DNA from: JAKFWF01 sp963750535
GTDB lineage: Bacteria; Pseudomonadota; Alphaproteobacteria; Rhizobiales; Hyphomicrobiaceae
Direction of reading: 5' to 3'
Length of the DNA stretch: 64,000 bases
Assembly: GCA_963750535.1 (NCBI GenBank)
Contig: CAVVRF010000037.1
Coordinates: 248,001 to 312,000, forward strand
Part shown: one piece after another, positions 1 through 9,959 of the stretch
How positions within the stretch are numbered: position 1 is the stretch's first letter
Layout: each line of letters opens with the position of its first letter
Notes under the pieces: generated by a model
What the model was told of the DNA's origin: nothing
Seen by the model: only the letters and a program-made list of their open reading frames with translations
The model's database searches: none
Position numbers and translations under genes: made by a program

Positions 1-129
1 GTCATCGATCGCGAGACCTATGCAGTGGCGGGATTGATCGTGATCAGTGCCGCCGCCGTCTCGGCGCTCATCGTGCGGCGGCGGGTCGATCGTCTCGACC
101 TGGTATCCGTATTGAAGACACGCGATTAG
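1..129 (+). CDS. FtsX/MacB-type ABC permease, C-terminal end only
   Basis: The window opens inside a reading frame that ends at the TAG at 127-129 and encodes 42 residues. It contains one hydrophobic helix (YAVAGLIVISAAAVSALIV), then a basic RRRVDRLDLVSVLKTRD tail. That tail is the usual C-terminus of FtsX-domain permeases (the last helix followed by a 'D-L-V-x-V-L-K-T-R' cytoplasmic end). The HlyD-type adaptor starts 10 bases downstream, which fits an ABC exporter operon of ATPase, permease and adaptor. The start and the family-defining domain lie outside the window, so the subfamily is inferred. Confidence 0.75.
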   Translation, partial: VIDRETYAVAGLIVISAAAVSALIVRRRVDRLDLVSVLKTRD

Positions 130-139
130 GGATGAATGC

Positions 140-1351
140 GTGAAGAACAACAGCAGCATGGCCTGGATCGCCACCGGTGTGGCCGCCATCGCGATCGCGG
201 CGCTCGTGTACGCCTTGCGTCCGCAGCCGATCGGTGTCGACGTCGCGGCCGTTACCAGGGGGCCAATGGCGGTAGTCGTCGAGGAGGAAGGCCGGACCCG
301 CGTCAAGCAGGTCTATGCGGTCTCGGCGCCGATCATCGGCCGTGTGCTGCGGCCAACCCTCGACGTCGGCGACCCGGTGATCAAGGACGAGACCGTGGTC
401 GCGGTGATTCAGCCGACCGAGCCGCCCTTCCTGGATCGCAGGTCGCGTCAGGAAATCGAGGCTCAGATCAGCGCCGCGATCGCCGCCGTCGATCTGGCGG
501 CGGCGGAGCTGCGTCAGGCCGAAGGCGAGCTCGAGTTCGCCGAGACCGACCTGACGCGCAACGAACGGCTGGCGCGCACCGGCGCCGCGCCGGAGCGGAC
601 ACTGCAGAAGGCGCAGCTCGAGGCGGTGACCCGCCGCGCCGCGGTCGGGCGCGCCAAGGCCCAGGTCGAGCTGCGCCGCCGCCAGCTCGACAGCGAGCGC
701 GCCAAGCTGATCGGGCCGGAGATTGCGGCCGACCAGCAGGATCTGCCGGTAAACTGCTGCGTCAGCGTCAAGGCGCCGGCGAGCGGGCGCATCCTGAAAC
801 GTCTGCACGAGAGCGAGAAGGTGGTGCTGCCCGGTACGACGCTGCTCGAGATCGGCGATACCAGCGACATGGAGATCGTCGTCGAGTTGCTGTCGACCGA
901 TGCGGTGAAAGTGCAGCCTGGCGCTTCCGTCGCGGTGAGCGGCTGGGGTGGTCAGCACGTACTGCCTGCCCGCGTCCGGCGCATCGAGCCGGGCGGCTTC
1001 ACCAAGGTGTCGGCGCTCGGCATCGACGAGCAGCGGGTGCGCACCATCCTCGATTTCGAGGCGGTCGACACCACAGTGCTCGGCCACGACTATCGGATCT
1101 ATGCCGAGATCACCACCTGGCGCGCCGACGACGTGCTGCGCGTGCCGCTGTCGGCACTGTTCCGCCAGGGCAAGGACTGGGCGGTATACGTTGCGAACAA
1201 CGGCCGCGCGTTGCGCCGCACGGTCGAGATCGGCCATCGCAATGCGGAGGTGGCCGAGGTGATCCGCGGGCTCGATGCCAACGAGCAGGTCATCCTGCAT
1301 CCGAGCGATCGCATCACTGATCGTTCGCGCATCGCGCCACGCAGCGAATGA
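140..1351 (+). CDS. HlyD/MacA-type periplasmic adaptor subunit
   Basis: The 403-residue protein is a membrane-fusion adaptor that would link an inner-membrane exporter to an outer-membrane channel. It begins with a short cytoplasmic segment and one membrane anchor (about residues 7-27). A lipoyl-like half-motif follows (GRVLRPTLDVGDPVIKDE), then an alpha-helical hairpin rich in Ala, Glu and Arg (about 105-200), the second lipoyl half (APASGRILKRLHESEKVV) and a beta-barrel region. The GTG start at 140 is chosen because it lies 10 bases after the permease stop and directly precedes the anchor. The preceding gene is an FtsX-type permease, so this is more likely a MacA-like ABC partner than an RND partner. 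The cargo cannot be deduced. Confidence 0.88.
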   Translation: MKNNSSMAWIATGVAAIAIAALVYALRPQPIGVDVAAVTRGPMAVVVEEEGRTRVKQVYAVSAPIIGRVLRPTLDVGDPVIKDETVVAVIQPTEPPFLDRRSRQEIEAQISAAIAAVDLAAAELRQAEGELEFAETDLTRNERLARTGAAPERTLQKAQLEAVTRRAAVGRAKAQVELRRRQLDSERAKLIGPEIAADQQDLPVNCCVSVKAPASGRILKRLHESEKVVLPGTTLLEIGDTSDMEIVVELLSTDAVKVQPGASVAVSGWGGQHVLPARVRRIEPGGFTKVSALGIDEQRVRTILDFEAVDTTVLGHDYRIYAEITTWRADDVLRVPLSALFRQGKDWAVYVANNGRALRRTVEIGHRNAEVAEVIRGLDANEQVILHPSDRITDRSRIAPRSE

Positions 1352-1526
1352 GGCGTCCCGGAATTCTGCTCGCTGTCATCGGGCTGACACGGCGCACAGT
1401 CGGGCCGATGCAGTGATCCTGCCTCAATCGACAGTCAGATGTCGGGTCCGGCCAAGCGACAGCATCCCGCTCGCCGAGACCACGTCCGTTCCCGGCTGGC
1501 GTTCCTCGGTTCGAATGAATGCGACA

Positions 1527-1720
1527 CTTCCCTCTCCCCCAAGCGCATTTCGCGCGCGGGGGAGAGGGTCAGGGAGAGGGGCGACTACTTGCTCGGCACT
1601 ATAATGATATGCCGTCTGATTGTTAGATTGGCGTCTGAGCAAGCGGCCGCCCCTCTCCCTCGGCCGGCAAAAAGATGCCGGCCTCTGCCCTCTCCCCCGA
1701 AGTGGCGGTGGAGAGGGCGG
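1527..1720. repeat. Head-to-head pair of CCTCTCCC hairpin repeats (BIME-like)
   Basis: Two hairpin modules face each other in this gap between the adaptor gene and the TPP-enzyme gene. The first has arms CCCTCTCCCCC and GGGGGAGAGGG at 1530-1568 around an AAGCGCATTTCGCGCGC loop, then a GGGAGAGGGGCGACTACTTGCTC tail given here in two parts (GGGAGAGGGGCG, ACTACTTGCTC). The second starts with GAGCAAGCGGCCGCCCCTC at 1637 and forms a hairpin ending in GAGAGGG near 1717. The spacer is 42 bases and AT-rich. The same layout recurs at 8955-9150 and 48518-48700. No gene is visible in 1352-2070. Confidence 0.8.
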
Positions 1721-1740
1721 CTACTGTCGCCTCCCCACCG

Positions 1741-1915
1741 CCGTCATCCCGACGAAGGTCGGGACCCACGGCTAATCACCACTCGTCCGGTGCCGGCGGC
1801 AAGGTCTCGATGCAGCAGCGGCAGCATTTTGTTCTGTTGCACCGCGCCTGCTGATGCTTGTCGTGGGTCCCGGCCGTCGCGCCCCGCGCGCATCCGCACG
1901 ACGCCGGGATGACGG
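1741..1915. repeat. MITE-like repeat with GTCATCCC...GGGACCCA termini
   Basis: The stretch begins CCGTCATCCCGACG and ends CGCCGGGATGACGG. Just inside, GGGACCCACG at the left pairs with CGTGGGTCCC at the right. The internal block GTCGCGCCCCGCGCGCAT near 1875-1892 recurs exactly in the copy at 16582-16742. A third, more diverged copy is at 8692-8832. Terminal inverted repeats plus a shared interior suggest a small non-autonomous element or a long-hairpin intergenic repeat. No target duplication was identified. Confidence 0.6.
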
Positions 1916-1983
1916 CACGGGGTGGGCTTGCTCCGGAGGCAACCAAACACTTGATCATGCCGGTTGAAATGGCTCTGAGCGAG

Positions 1984-2060
1984 CCGCCGCCCCTCTCCCT
2001 CGGCCTGCAAGAATTGCCGGCCTCTGCCCTTTCCCCCGAAGGGGCGGGGGGAGAGGGTGC
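1984..2060. repeat. Single CCTCTCCC hairpin repeat
   Basis: This is a lone copy of the module: CCGCCGCCCCTCTCCCTCGG, then CTGCAAGAATTGCCGG, then CCCTTTCCCCCGAAGGGGCG and GGGGAGAGGG. It ends about 10 bases before the stop codon of the minus-strand TPP enzyme, so in that orientation it could act as a transcript-end hairpin. No T-run follows. Confidence 0.7.
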
Positions 2061-2070
2061 TACCACCGCC

Positions 2071-3690
2071 TCACGTCCGGCCCGGCGCCAGGAACTGCCA
2101 GGGCTCGACCTCCTTCGAGATGTCGGTGACGACCTCGACCAGCGCCGGCGCGTTGGCGGCGAGCGCCTCCTTCAGCGCAACCTTCAGGCCCTTCGCGTCC
2201 GTCACCTTCCACGACTGCACGCCGAACGACTTGGCGAACATCTGGAAGTCCGGATTGCGCAGCGCCGCGCCGGCGTCGCGGCCCTGGTAGAGCCGCTTCT
2301 GGTCGCGCAGCACGTTGCCGTACGAGGAGTTGTTGAACAGGACGGTGACGAGGTTGATGCCGTGCTGCACCGCGGTCGCGAGCTCGGCGCCGCCGAACAG
2401 GAAGCCGCCGTCGCCGGTGAGCGAGACCACCGGCCGGTCGGGATGGGCGACCTTGACTCCGAGCGCCATCGGGAAGCCGGCGCCGAGTGTGCCGGAGAAG
2501 CCCGAGGTGACGAGCGAGCGCGGGCTGTGGAACGGAAAGCCGATCCACGACACGTAGGCGGTCTGAGTCATCTCGTCGCACAGGATGCCGTTTTCCGGCA
2601 GCACGTCGCGGATCGCATCGATGAACGACATCTGCGGCTGCAGCACCTGGATCGCCTCGGCCGCCTTCGCCTTGGTCGCGGCGATGTGGGCGAGCCGCTC
2701 CGGATCCTTGCGCGCCTTCACCGCCTTGGTGAGCTTCGCCGCCGCGGCGGCGCTATCGGCGACGATGCCGATATCGACCTTGAGCCGCCGCATCTCGACC
2801 GGGTCGATGTCGATGCGGCCGACCTTGAGGCCCGCCGGCATGTTCGGCCAGCGCCCCATCGGCGTGTCGAGGCGGGTGCCGAACCCGATCAGCAGGTCGG
2901 TTTGCGGCCACAGCGGATAGCCGGCGGCGACCGTCAGCGCCAGCGGGTGGCGGTCGTCGAGGATGCCGCGGCCGGTGCGATACGACAGCACCGGCGCCCC
3001 GATCTTCTCGGCCAGCGCCTTGATCTCGGCCGACGCGTGCGCGGCGCCGCCGCCGACCCAGATCATCGGCGCCTTGGCCTTGGCGACGAGCTCCGCCAGC
3101 GCGGCGATCTTCTCAGGGTCTGGCTCCGGCGTCGGCTGCAACGGCAGGGGGTCCTGCAAGGTCACCTCGGACTGCGCCGGGAACTGGTCCCATGGCACCT
3201 CGAGCGCCACCGGTCCCGGCCGGCCCGACTGCATCTCCTGGAAGGCGCGGGCGACGAGGTACGGCGCCTGCGTCGGATGCTCGATGCGATCGGCCCATTT
3301 CACCATGCTGCGCAGCGTCGCGAGCTGGTCGGGCATCTCATGCAGCTGGCCGCGGCCCCGGCCGAGCAGGTGGCTCGGCACCTGGCCGGTCAGGCACAGC
3401 ACCGGCGCGTTGAGCCCCCAGGCGGTCACCAGTGCGGCCGCGGTATTCATCACGCCGGGTCCCGGCACCACGGTGTAGACCGCCGGCTTGCCGGTTGCAT
3501 AGGCATAGCCCAGCGCCATGTAGGCCGTGGTCTGCTCGTGCCGGGCGTTGATCAGGCGAAGCCGGTTCTTGTTGCGGGCGAGCGCGTCGAACAGGCCGTA
3601 CACCTGCACGCCCGGCAGCCCGAAGATCGTGTCGATTCCGTGCCGCAACAGGCTCTCGACGATCGCCTCGCCTCCGGTCATTCTCGGCAT
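2071..3690 (-). CDS. Thiamine-pyrophosphate-dependent enzyme, acetolactate synthase-like family
   Basis: The 539-residue protein has the three-domain layout of the POX/AHAS family. The N-terminal PYR domain carries the activating Glu52 (NARHEQTTAYMA). A central Rossmann-like domain follows (about 195-340). The C-terminal PP domain has the TPP-Mg motif GDG at 426-428 and NN at 453-454. The start at 3690 is chosen because GGGAG lies about 9 bases upstream and homology begins at MPRMTGGEAIVESLL; the longer upstream frame is not protein-like. The substrate is unknown: true acetolactate synthases sit beside ilvH, which is absent here. It is divergent from a dehydratase, lactonase and aldolase set, so a 2-keto acid decarboxylase or carboligase in the same pathway is a reasonable inference. 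Confidence 0.88.
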   Translation of the reverse strand: MPRMTGGEAIVESLLRHGIDTIFGLPGVQVYGLFDALARNKNRLRLINARHEQTTAYMALGYAYATGKPAVYTVVPGPGVMNTAAALVTAWGLNAPVLCLTGQVPSHLLGRGRGQLHEMPDQLATLRSMVKWADRIEHPTQAPYLVARAFQEMQSGRPGPVALEVPWDQFPAQSEVTLQDPLPLQPTPEPDPEKIAALAELVAKAKAPMIWVGGGAAHASAEIKALAEKIGAPVLSYRTGRGILDDRHPLALTVAAGYPLWPQTDLLIGFGTRLDTPMGRWPNMPAGLKVGRIDIDPVEMRRLKVDIGIVADSAAAAAKLTKAVKARKDPERLAHIAATKAKAAEAIQVLQPQMSFIDAIRDVLPENGILCDEMTQTAYVSWIGFPFHSPRSLVTSGFSGTLGAGFPMALGVKVAHPDRPVVSLTGDGGFLFGGAELATAVQHGINLVTVLFNNSSYGNVLRDQKRLYQGRDAGAALRNPDFQMFAKSFGVQSWKVTDAKGLKVALKEALAANAPALVEVVTDISKEVEPWQFLAPGRT

Positions 3691-3872
3691 TTTCTTGGCT
3701 CCCTGTAAGCTTTGGCGGAACGCTGGCATGGCCGCGTCCGTGGCACAAGCGAGGACATCGCGTCGAAGCCATGCCGATTCAGGCGAACGCGCCAGGGCAT
3801 GTCGCGCAACCCCGCCAGAGGGCCGTGCGGCACAAGCCAACCGCCGCCGTTGACCACGACCGCCGCGCAAGC

Positions 3873-3946
3873 CTAGTGTCCCGATCGCGAGGTTCGCTTC
3901 ATTCGCATGGCTATCGGACGAACTTCGCGATCGATAAGGACACTAG
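3873..3946. repeat. CTAGTGT hairpin with four-base bulge, unit 1
   Basis: Left arm CTAGTGTCC-CGATCGCGA-GTTCG (3873-3896, one mismatch) pairs with the right arm at 3919-3946. The right arm has four extra bases, read TTAT on the minus strand, after CTAGTGTCC. It lies in the shared upstream region of two divergent operons, 14 bases from a second, related hairpin. Confidence 0.8.
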
Positions 3947-3959
3947 CAAATCCAAGCTT

Positions 3960-4037
3960 CTAGTGTGGCTTATGATTTCGAAGTCCGCACTGGAGTATGC
4001 CGCAAGTATGAAGCGGACTTCGAAATCGCCACACTAG
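3960..4037. repeat. CTAGTGT hairpin with four-base bulge, unit 2
   Basis: Left arm CTAGTGTGGC-TTAT-GATTTCGAAGTCCGC is given in parts; the right arm at 4013-4037 is its complement without TTAT. Both units share the CTAGTGT ends, the TTAT bulge about ten bases in, and a GAAGT(T/C)CG inner arm. The bulge is on opposite arms, so the units are in inverted orientation. Apart from these two hairpins, 3691-4281 holds no gene I can support; it must contain the promoters of both operons. Confidence 0.8.
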
Positions 4038-4281
4038 GTTCGCATCGTCGCGCCGTCGTTTCGGCGAAGCAACCAAGGCTGCCCGAAGGAGCGCAAGCTC
4101 CAGGCGCTCGATCGCCCGTGGGGAGGCCCGTGGGGAGGGATGACATGTCGAGGACGGCCAGCCGCGCGCGTTGCGCCGACAGCACCTTCATCCGTCGAAC
4201 CCGCGGCGTCCCCCGTCGAGCGCGCGTGACCCAGCCGATCGACCCGCAACCACTACCAATTGCCATTCCGAGCGAGCAACC

Positions 4282-6023
<1,742 letters not shown>

Positions 6024-6083
6024 AAAAGCCAACAATACGACGATCACGCACAAAAATGCTGACGACGACACCGGGAGGCATCG

Positions 6084-7265
6084 ATGAGTGGATCACTAAA
6101 GCTCTTGACGACAACGTTGCTAGCCATGGGAGCGATTTGCATGTCCGCACTGGCACCGCTCGAAGCCAAAACCTTCGTTTATGTCTCGAATGCCCAGGAC
6201 GGCAATATCGACGCCTTCGCGATGGACACGGCAAAGGGCACTCTGACGCCAGTCGGCAAAGTGGACGCCGGCAAGGTTGTCATGCCGATGACGATCAGCC
6301 CGTCGAAGAAATTCCTCTATGCGGCGGTGCGCTCAGAACCGTTCAAGGTCGTCACCTACGCGATCGACCCGAAGACTGGCGCGTTGACCCAGAAGGCAAC
6401 CGCTCCGCTGCCCGACAGCATGCCCTATGTGTCGACTGATGCAACCGGGCGGTTCCTGTTCACCGCATCCTACGGTGGACACAAGGTCGCCGTGAGCCCG
6501 ATCGGCGCCGATGGTCTCGTGACAGCAGCAGCCATTCAAGTGCTCGAAACGGGGAAGAATGCGCATGCGATCATGGCCGACCGAACAAACAAATTCGTCT
6601 TCGCGACCAATCTCGGCAGCAACCAGATCCTGCAGTACAAGTTCGATGCCAAGACCGGCAAGCTGACACCGAACACGCCGGCAGAAGTGAAGGCCCGGAC
6701 CGATCATGGCCCACGTCATTTCAGGATTACCGCCGACAACAAGTTCCTGTATGTCCTCAATGAGCTTTCGGGACATGTGGCGCAATTCTCCCTCGATAGT
6801 AAGACCGGCACGCTCAAGGAAATCGACAGCGTCGCCTCGGTGCCGGCGGACGCCGGACTTATACCGGGAGTAGCGCAGGTTCCGGTCGGCCCGGCCACCG
6901 CAGCGGCCCCGGCGGCGGGGGCCGCGCCCAAGGCCGATGACCGGCCGAAAATCTGGGCAGCCGACCTGCAACTGACGCCAAACGGCAAGTTCCTCTATTC
7001 GACCGAGCGCACCACTAGCAAGATCGCGCTGTTCACAGTCGCACCGAAAACCGGCAAGCTCACCTACGTCGCGAACTTTGCAACAGAGAAGCAACCACGA
7101 GGCATAAGCATAGATCGGACCGGCAGGTTCCTGATCGCGTCGGGTGAGAAGTCCGACAAGCTCGCGGTCTACAAGATCGACCAGGCAAAGGGCAGCCTCA
7201 CCGAGGTCGGTCGTATTCCCGCCGGCAACGGCGCCAACTGGATCGAGATCGTCGACTTGCCCTGA
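6084..7265 (+). CDS. Secreted beta-propeller lactonase-family protein
   Basis: The 393-residue product starts with a signal peptide (about residues 1-29, cut after APLEA). Repeated beta-propeller blades follow, each with the pattern Y-V-S/T-x-x-x-x-G-N-I or K-F-L-Y-x-x-x-E. This is the seven-bladed fold of 6-phosphogluconolactonase Pgl and 3-carboxymuconate lactonizing enzymes. GGGAGG lies 6 bases before the ATG at 6084. A low-complexity Ala-Pro insert (PATAAAPAAGAAPKADDR, about 270-290) interrupts one blade. The export signal points to a periplasmic sugar-lactone or related substrate. It sits between a dehydratase and an RraA-like gene, so opening a lactone to feed the dehydratase is plausible but inferred. 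Confidence 0.85.
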   Translation: MSGSLKLLTTTLLAMGAICMSALAPLEAKTFVYVSNAQDGNIDAFAMDTAKGTLTPVGKVDAGKVVMPMTISPSKKFLYAAVRSEPFKVVTYAIDPKTGALTQKATAPLPDSMPYVSTDATGRFLFTASYGGHKVAVSPIGADGLVTAAAIQVLETGKNAHAIMADRTNKFVFATNLGSNQILQYKFDAKTGKLTPNTPAEVKARTDHGPRHFRITADNKFLYVLNELSGHVAQFSLDSKTGTLKEIDSVASVPADAGLIPGVAQVPVGPATAAAPAAGAAPKADDRPKIWAADLQLTPNGKFLYSTERTTSKIALFTVAPKTGKLTYVANFATEKQPRGISIDRTGRFLIASGEKSDKLAVYKIDQAKGSLTEVGRIPAGNGANWIEIVDLP

Positions 7266-7284
7266 CACGCCAATCGGAGTTCCC

Positions 7285-8005
7285 ATGTCGAAGCTCAAGC
7301 CTGCCACCCGCGACAAGCTCAGAAGCGTCAGCACCGCCACCATCTGCACGGCGCTCTACAAGCGCGGCTTCCGCAACCAGATGATCCAGGACGTGCACGC
7401 GCTCAATTCCAGCAAGCCGACCATGGTCGGCGAGGCATTCACGCTGCGCTACATCCCGGCGCGCGAGGACCTGAACCCGATCACGGTGTTCCAGGATCGC
7501 GGCCATCCGCAGCGCAAGGCGGTGGAGGAATGCCCGCCGGGCGCGGTGTTCGTGATCGACAGCCGCAAGGACGCCCGCGCCGCTTCGGCCGGCTCGATCC
7601 TCGTCACGCGCCTGATGAAGCGCGGCGTCGCCGGCATCGTCACCGACGGCGGCTTTCGCGATGCCGCCGGAGATCGCCAAGCTTTCGATCCCGTCGTACC
7701 ATCACCGGCCGTCGGCGCCGACCAACCTCACCGTCCACCAGGCGCTCGACATCAACGTGCCGATCGGCTGCGGCGACGCGCCGGTGTGGCCCGGCGACGT
7801 GATCGTCGGCGACACCGACGGCTGCGTCGTGATCCCGGCCCACCTCGCCGACGAGATCGCCGACGAAGCCGTCGAGATGACCGCGTTCGAGGATTTCGTC
7901 ACCGAGAAGGTGTCCGAGGGCCGCTCGATCCTCGGCCTCTATCCGCCGACCGACGAGCAGTCGAAGGTCGATTTCGCCGCCTGGCGCAAGACAAAGGGCC
8001 GCTGA
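7285..8005 (+). pseudogene. RraA-like / 4-hydroxy-4-methyl-2-oxoglutarate aldolase-type protein, one frameshift
   Basis: The protein belongs to the RraA/HMG-aldolase family, whose enzymatic members are metal-dependent class II pyruvate aldolases or oxaloacetate decarboxylases. The N-terminal half ends GVAGIVTDGGFRD, the family's active-site Arg-Asp signature. The C-terminal half continues in the next frame with PEIAKLSIPSYH, INVPIGCGDAPVWPGDVIVG and a C-terminal helix. The shift is near 7665, in GATGCCGCCGG. The total length 721 is 240 codons plus one, so deletion of one base restores 239 residues. It starts 19 bases after the lactonase stop. As the third gene of the operon it is the likely aldol-cleavage step. 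The original RraA role (RNase E regulation) is unlikely in this context. Confidence 0.8.
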
Positions 8006-8069
8006 CGGCGACGCGGCCGCGATCGGCGAATGCACCAGGCGTCATCAATCAGGTTGCAACAGGCGCACA

Positions 8070-8576
8070 ATGAGCGAGGCACCACACCCGAGCCTGCTGG
8101 AGCGCATGATCGCGCGGCTCACGACCCAGCGCGATCTGCTCGACAGGGCGGCAGTGATGATCGAAACGGTCGATGGGCCGGTCCTCGAGGTCGGCCTCGG
8201 CAAGGGACGCACCTTCGATCATTTGCGGCAGCTATTGCCGGGGCGCGAGATTTTCGCGTTCGACCGCTTCCTGCACGCGCCGGCCACCGCGTCGCCGCCG
8301 GCGGATCACCTGTTTCTCGGCGACTTCTCCGATACGCTGACTGAAGCGGCGGCCCGGCTCGGCCGCGTCGCGGCGCTTGCGCACGCCGATTTCGGCAGCC
8401 CTGATCGCGGCCATGACGCTGGCCAGGCGCGCATGCTCGGACCGCTGCTGCGGCAGCTCGTGCGTCCGGGCGGCATCGTCCTCGCCGATCGCCAGCTCGC
8501 CGTCGACGGCTGGGCGCTGGTGCCGATTACGCCGCCGACGGCGTGGCCCTACTTCCTCTGGCGTGTCGAATCCTGA
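8070..8576 (+). CDS. Small class I SAM-dependent methyltransferase
   Basis: The 168-residue protein has a glycine-rich SAM-binding loop (GPVLEVGLGKGRTFDHL, about 39-55), an acidic residue ending beta-2 (FAFDRF) and a late strand (GGIVLADR). It matches the compact Rhizobiales family of Methyltransf_17 type (PF12692 by memory), which is near this length. No substrate-recognition insert is visible. The ATG at 8070 is the first in frame after stops. It follows the RraA-like gene by 64 bases and may be read through from that operon, but no functional link is evident. Confidence 0.7.
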   Translation: MSEAPHPSLLERMIARLTTQRDLLDRAAVMIETVDGPVLEVGLGKGRTFDHLRQLLPGREIFAFDRFLHAPATASPPADHLFLGDFSDTLTEAAARLGRVAALAHADFGSPDRGHDAGQARMLGPLLRQLVRPGGIVLADRQLAVDGWALVPITPPTAWPYFLWRVES

Positions 8577-8624
8577 AGTCGTTGCGGTAAAGACCGAATT
8601 GCGCAAGCTCGAGGGCCGCTCTGG

Positions 8625-9150
8625 CCCTCTCCTCCCGCGCGCGAAATGCGCTTTGGGGAGAGGGAAAGGTCGCCGGCGGCGACAACACAGGTGTCATCCT
8701 CGGCCTCGTGCCGAGGACCCATCGCGCAACAACAATGGTTGCAGTGGTCGGCGCACGTCGCGCCGCTTTGCCTGGAGCGCCGGCCGTTCCCTCGCGGCGC
8801 CATGGGTCCTCGGGCCAAGCCCGAGGATGACGGCGGTGGGGAGGCGGGCAGGACGACGCTCGCGGAATGGCAGCGGGTACGCACGGTTCCCCTCTCCCCC
8901 GCCAATTCGGGGGAGAGGGAAGGACCGAGTGGATCGGCAGCAGGCGGGCTCGGTTCCCCTCTCCCCCGCCCCTTCGGGGGAGAGGGCAGAGGCCGGCGTA
9001 CTTGCCGGCCGAGGGTGAGGGGCGGCGGCTGGCTCGCAAGCCAACGCCCACCTCCAAGAGCCAAGTTCTTGGCGGCACTCGAGCAAATAGCCGCCCCTCT
9101 CCCTGACCCTCTCCCCCCGCGCGCGAAATGCGCTTGGGGGAGAGGGAAAG
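8625..9150. repeat. Cluster of five intergenic hairpin repeats
   Basis: The 700-base gap 8577-9289 has no credible gene and is packed with repeats. It holds a CCCTCTCCTCCC...GGGGAGAGGG hairpin at 8625-8664. A GTCATCCTCGG...CCGAGGATGACGG inverted repeat with inner GGACCCA/TGGGTCC is at 8692-8832. A CCCCTCTCCCCC/GGGGGAGAGGG hairpin is at 8887-8919. A head-to-head pair spans 8955-9150, with facing ends GGCTC (9031-9035) and GAGCAAATAG (9081) and a 45-base spacer. The open frames here are translations of these repeats and should be ignored. Confidence 0.8.
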
Positions 9151-9289
9151 GTCGCGGCAATTCCGGCATCCTCCCCAACACCGTCACCACCGCGAAGGCG
9201 GGGCCCATCCAGGCCGAAGGTGAAATCGTCGCGCACGGATCTGGCTCAGTGCGAGGACGCAAGTCGGGAAGGACTCCGACCGGAGGCCG

Positions 9290-9814
9290 TCACACCGGCG
9301 ACCTGTCACCGTCGCCGAGCGCGCGTTGCATCAGCACCTGGTCGAGCCAGCGGCCGTGCTTGAAGCCGACCGAGTGCACGGTGCCGCAGAAAGCGAACCC
9401 GAGGGCACGGTGCAGGCCGATCGAGCCGCGCTGGCCGCTGTCGCCGATGACGGCGACCATCTGCCGGAAGCCGCGGGCGGTGGCGATCTCGATCAGCGCC
9501 TGCAGTAATGCCCGGCCGACGCCCGAGCGATGCCGGTCGGGTGCCACGTAGATCGAGTTCTCGACGCTCCAGGCGTAGGCCGGGCGCGGCCGGTAGGCGC
9601 CGAGATAGCCGTAGCCGGCCACCTTGCCGTCGACCTCGGCCACCAGATAGGGAAACCCGGCATCGAGCACCGCCTGCATGCGGCGCGCCATCTCGGCCTC
9701 GTCCGGTGCCGTAATCTCGAAACTCGCGGTACCCTCCAGCACCGCCGGCCGGTAGATGGCGGTGATCGCCGGAATATCGGCCGCGGTCGCCGGCCGAACC
9801 TGCACATTATCCAT
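9290..9814 (-). CDS. GNAT N-acetyltransferase, phosphinothricin acetyltransferase-like
   Basis: The 174-residue protein is a full-length GNAT domain of the PAT/Bar/YncA type. It has an N-terminal VRPATAADIPAITAIYRPAV strand-helix and YGYLGAYRPRPAYAWSVENS, where the family places Y-R-x-R-x-A-Y. The acetyl-CoA loop is RHRSGVGRALLQ, preceded by IYVAP. The C-terminal GFKHGRWLDQVLMQR is also family-typical. The ATG at 9814 is chosen because homology starts there; upstream sequence includes the terminator of the next gene. Characterised relatives acetylate phosphinothricin, methionine sulfoximine or amino acids; the substrate here is unknown. Confidence 0.85.
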   Translation of the reverse strand: MDNVQVRPATAADIPAITAIYRPAVLEGTASFEITAPDEAEMARRMQAVLDAGFPYLVAEVDGKVAGYGYLGAYRPRPAYAWSVENSIYVAPDRHRSGVGRALLQALIEIATARGFRQMVAVIGDSGQRGSIGLHRALGFAFCGTVHSVGFKHGRWLDQVLMQRALGDGDRSPV

Positions 9815-9884
9815 CGCTTCTTGCTTCCAACTCCCTGTCCGGCCGCGCCCGCCCTGCCCCGCGCAAGCGGAGTGGGACGAGGCA

Positions 9885-9923
9885 AAGAAAAACGAGAGCC
9901 CCACCTTGCGGCAGGGCCCTCGC
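9885..9923 (-). terminator. Intrinsic terminator of the Bax-inhibitor-like gene
   Basis: Read on the minus strand, CGAGGGCCC, an 11-base loop and GGGGCTCTCG form a stem with one G-T wobble, followed by TTTTTCTTT. It lies about 37 bases after the stop at 9960, between two minus-strand genes. Confidence 0.75.
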
Positions 9924-9959
9924 ATTTGTCCAGGCGAGCTGGGTCAGATCAGGGTCGCA

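Noticed and set aside
1858..3708. 616-residue plus-strand frame over the TPP enzyme
   Set aside because: Antisense shadow with Arg/Gly-rich composition; the minus strand encodes complete TPP motifs.
8646..9551. 301-residue frame across intergenic repeats
   Set aside because: Translation of CCTCTCCC and GTCATCC repeats; not a protein.
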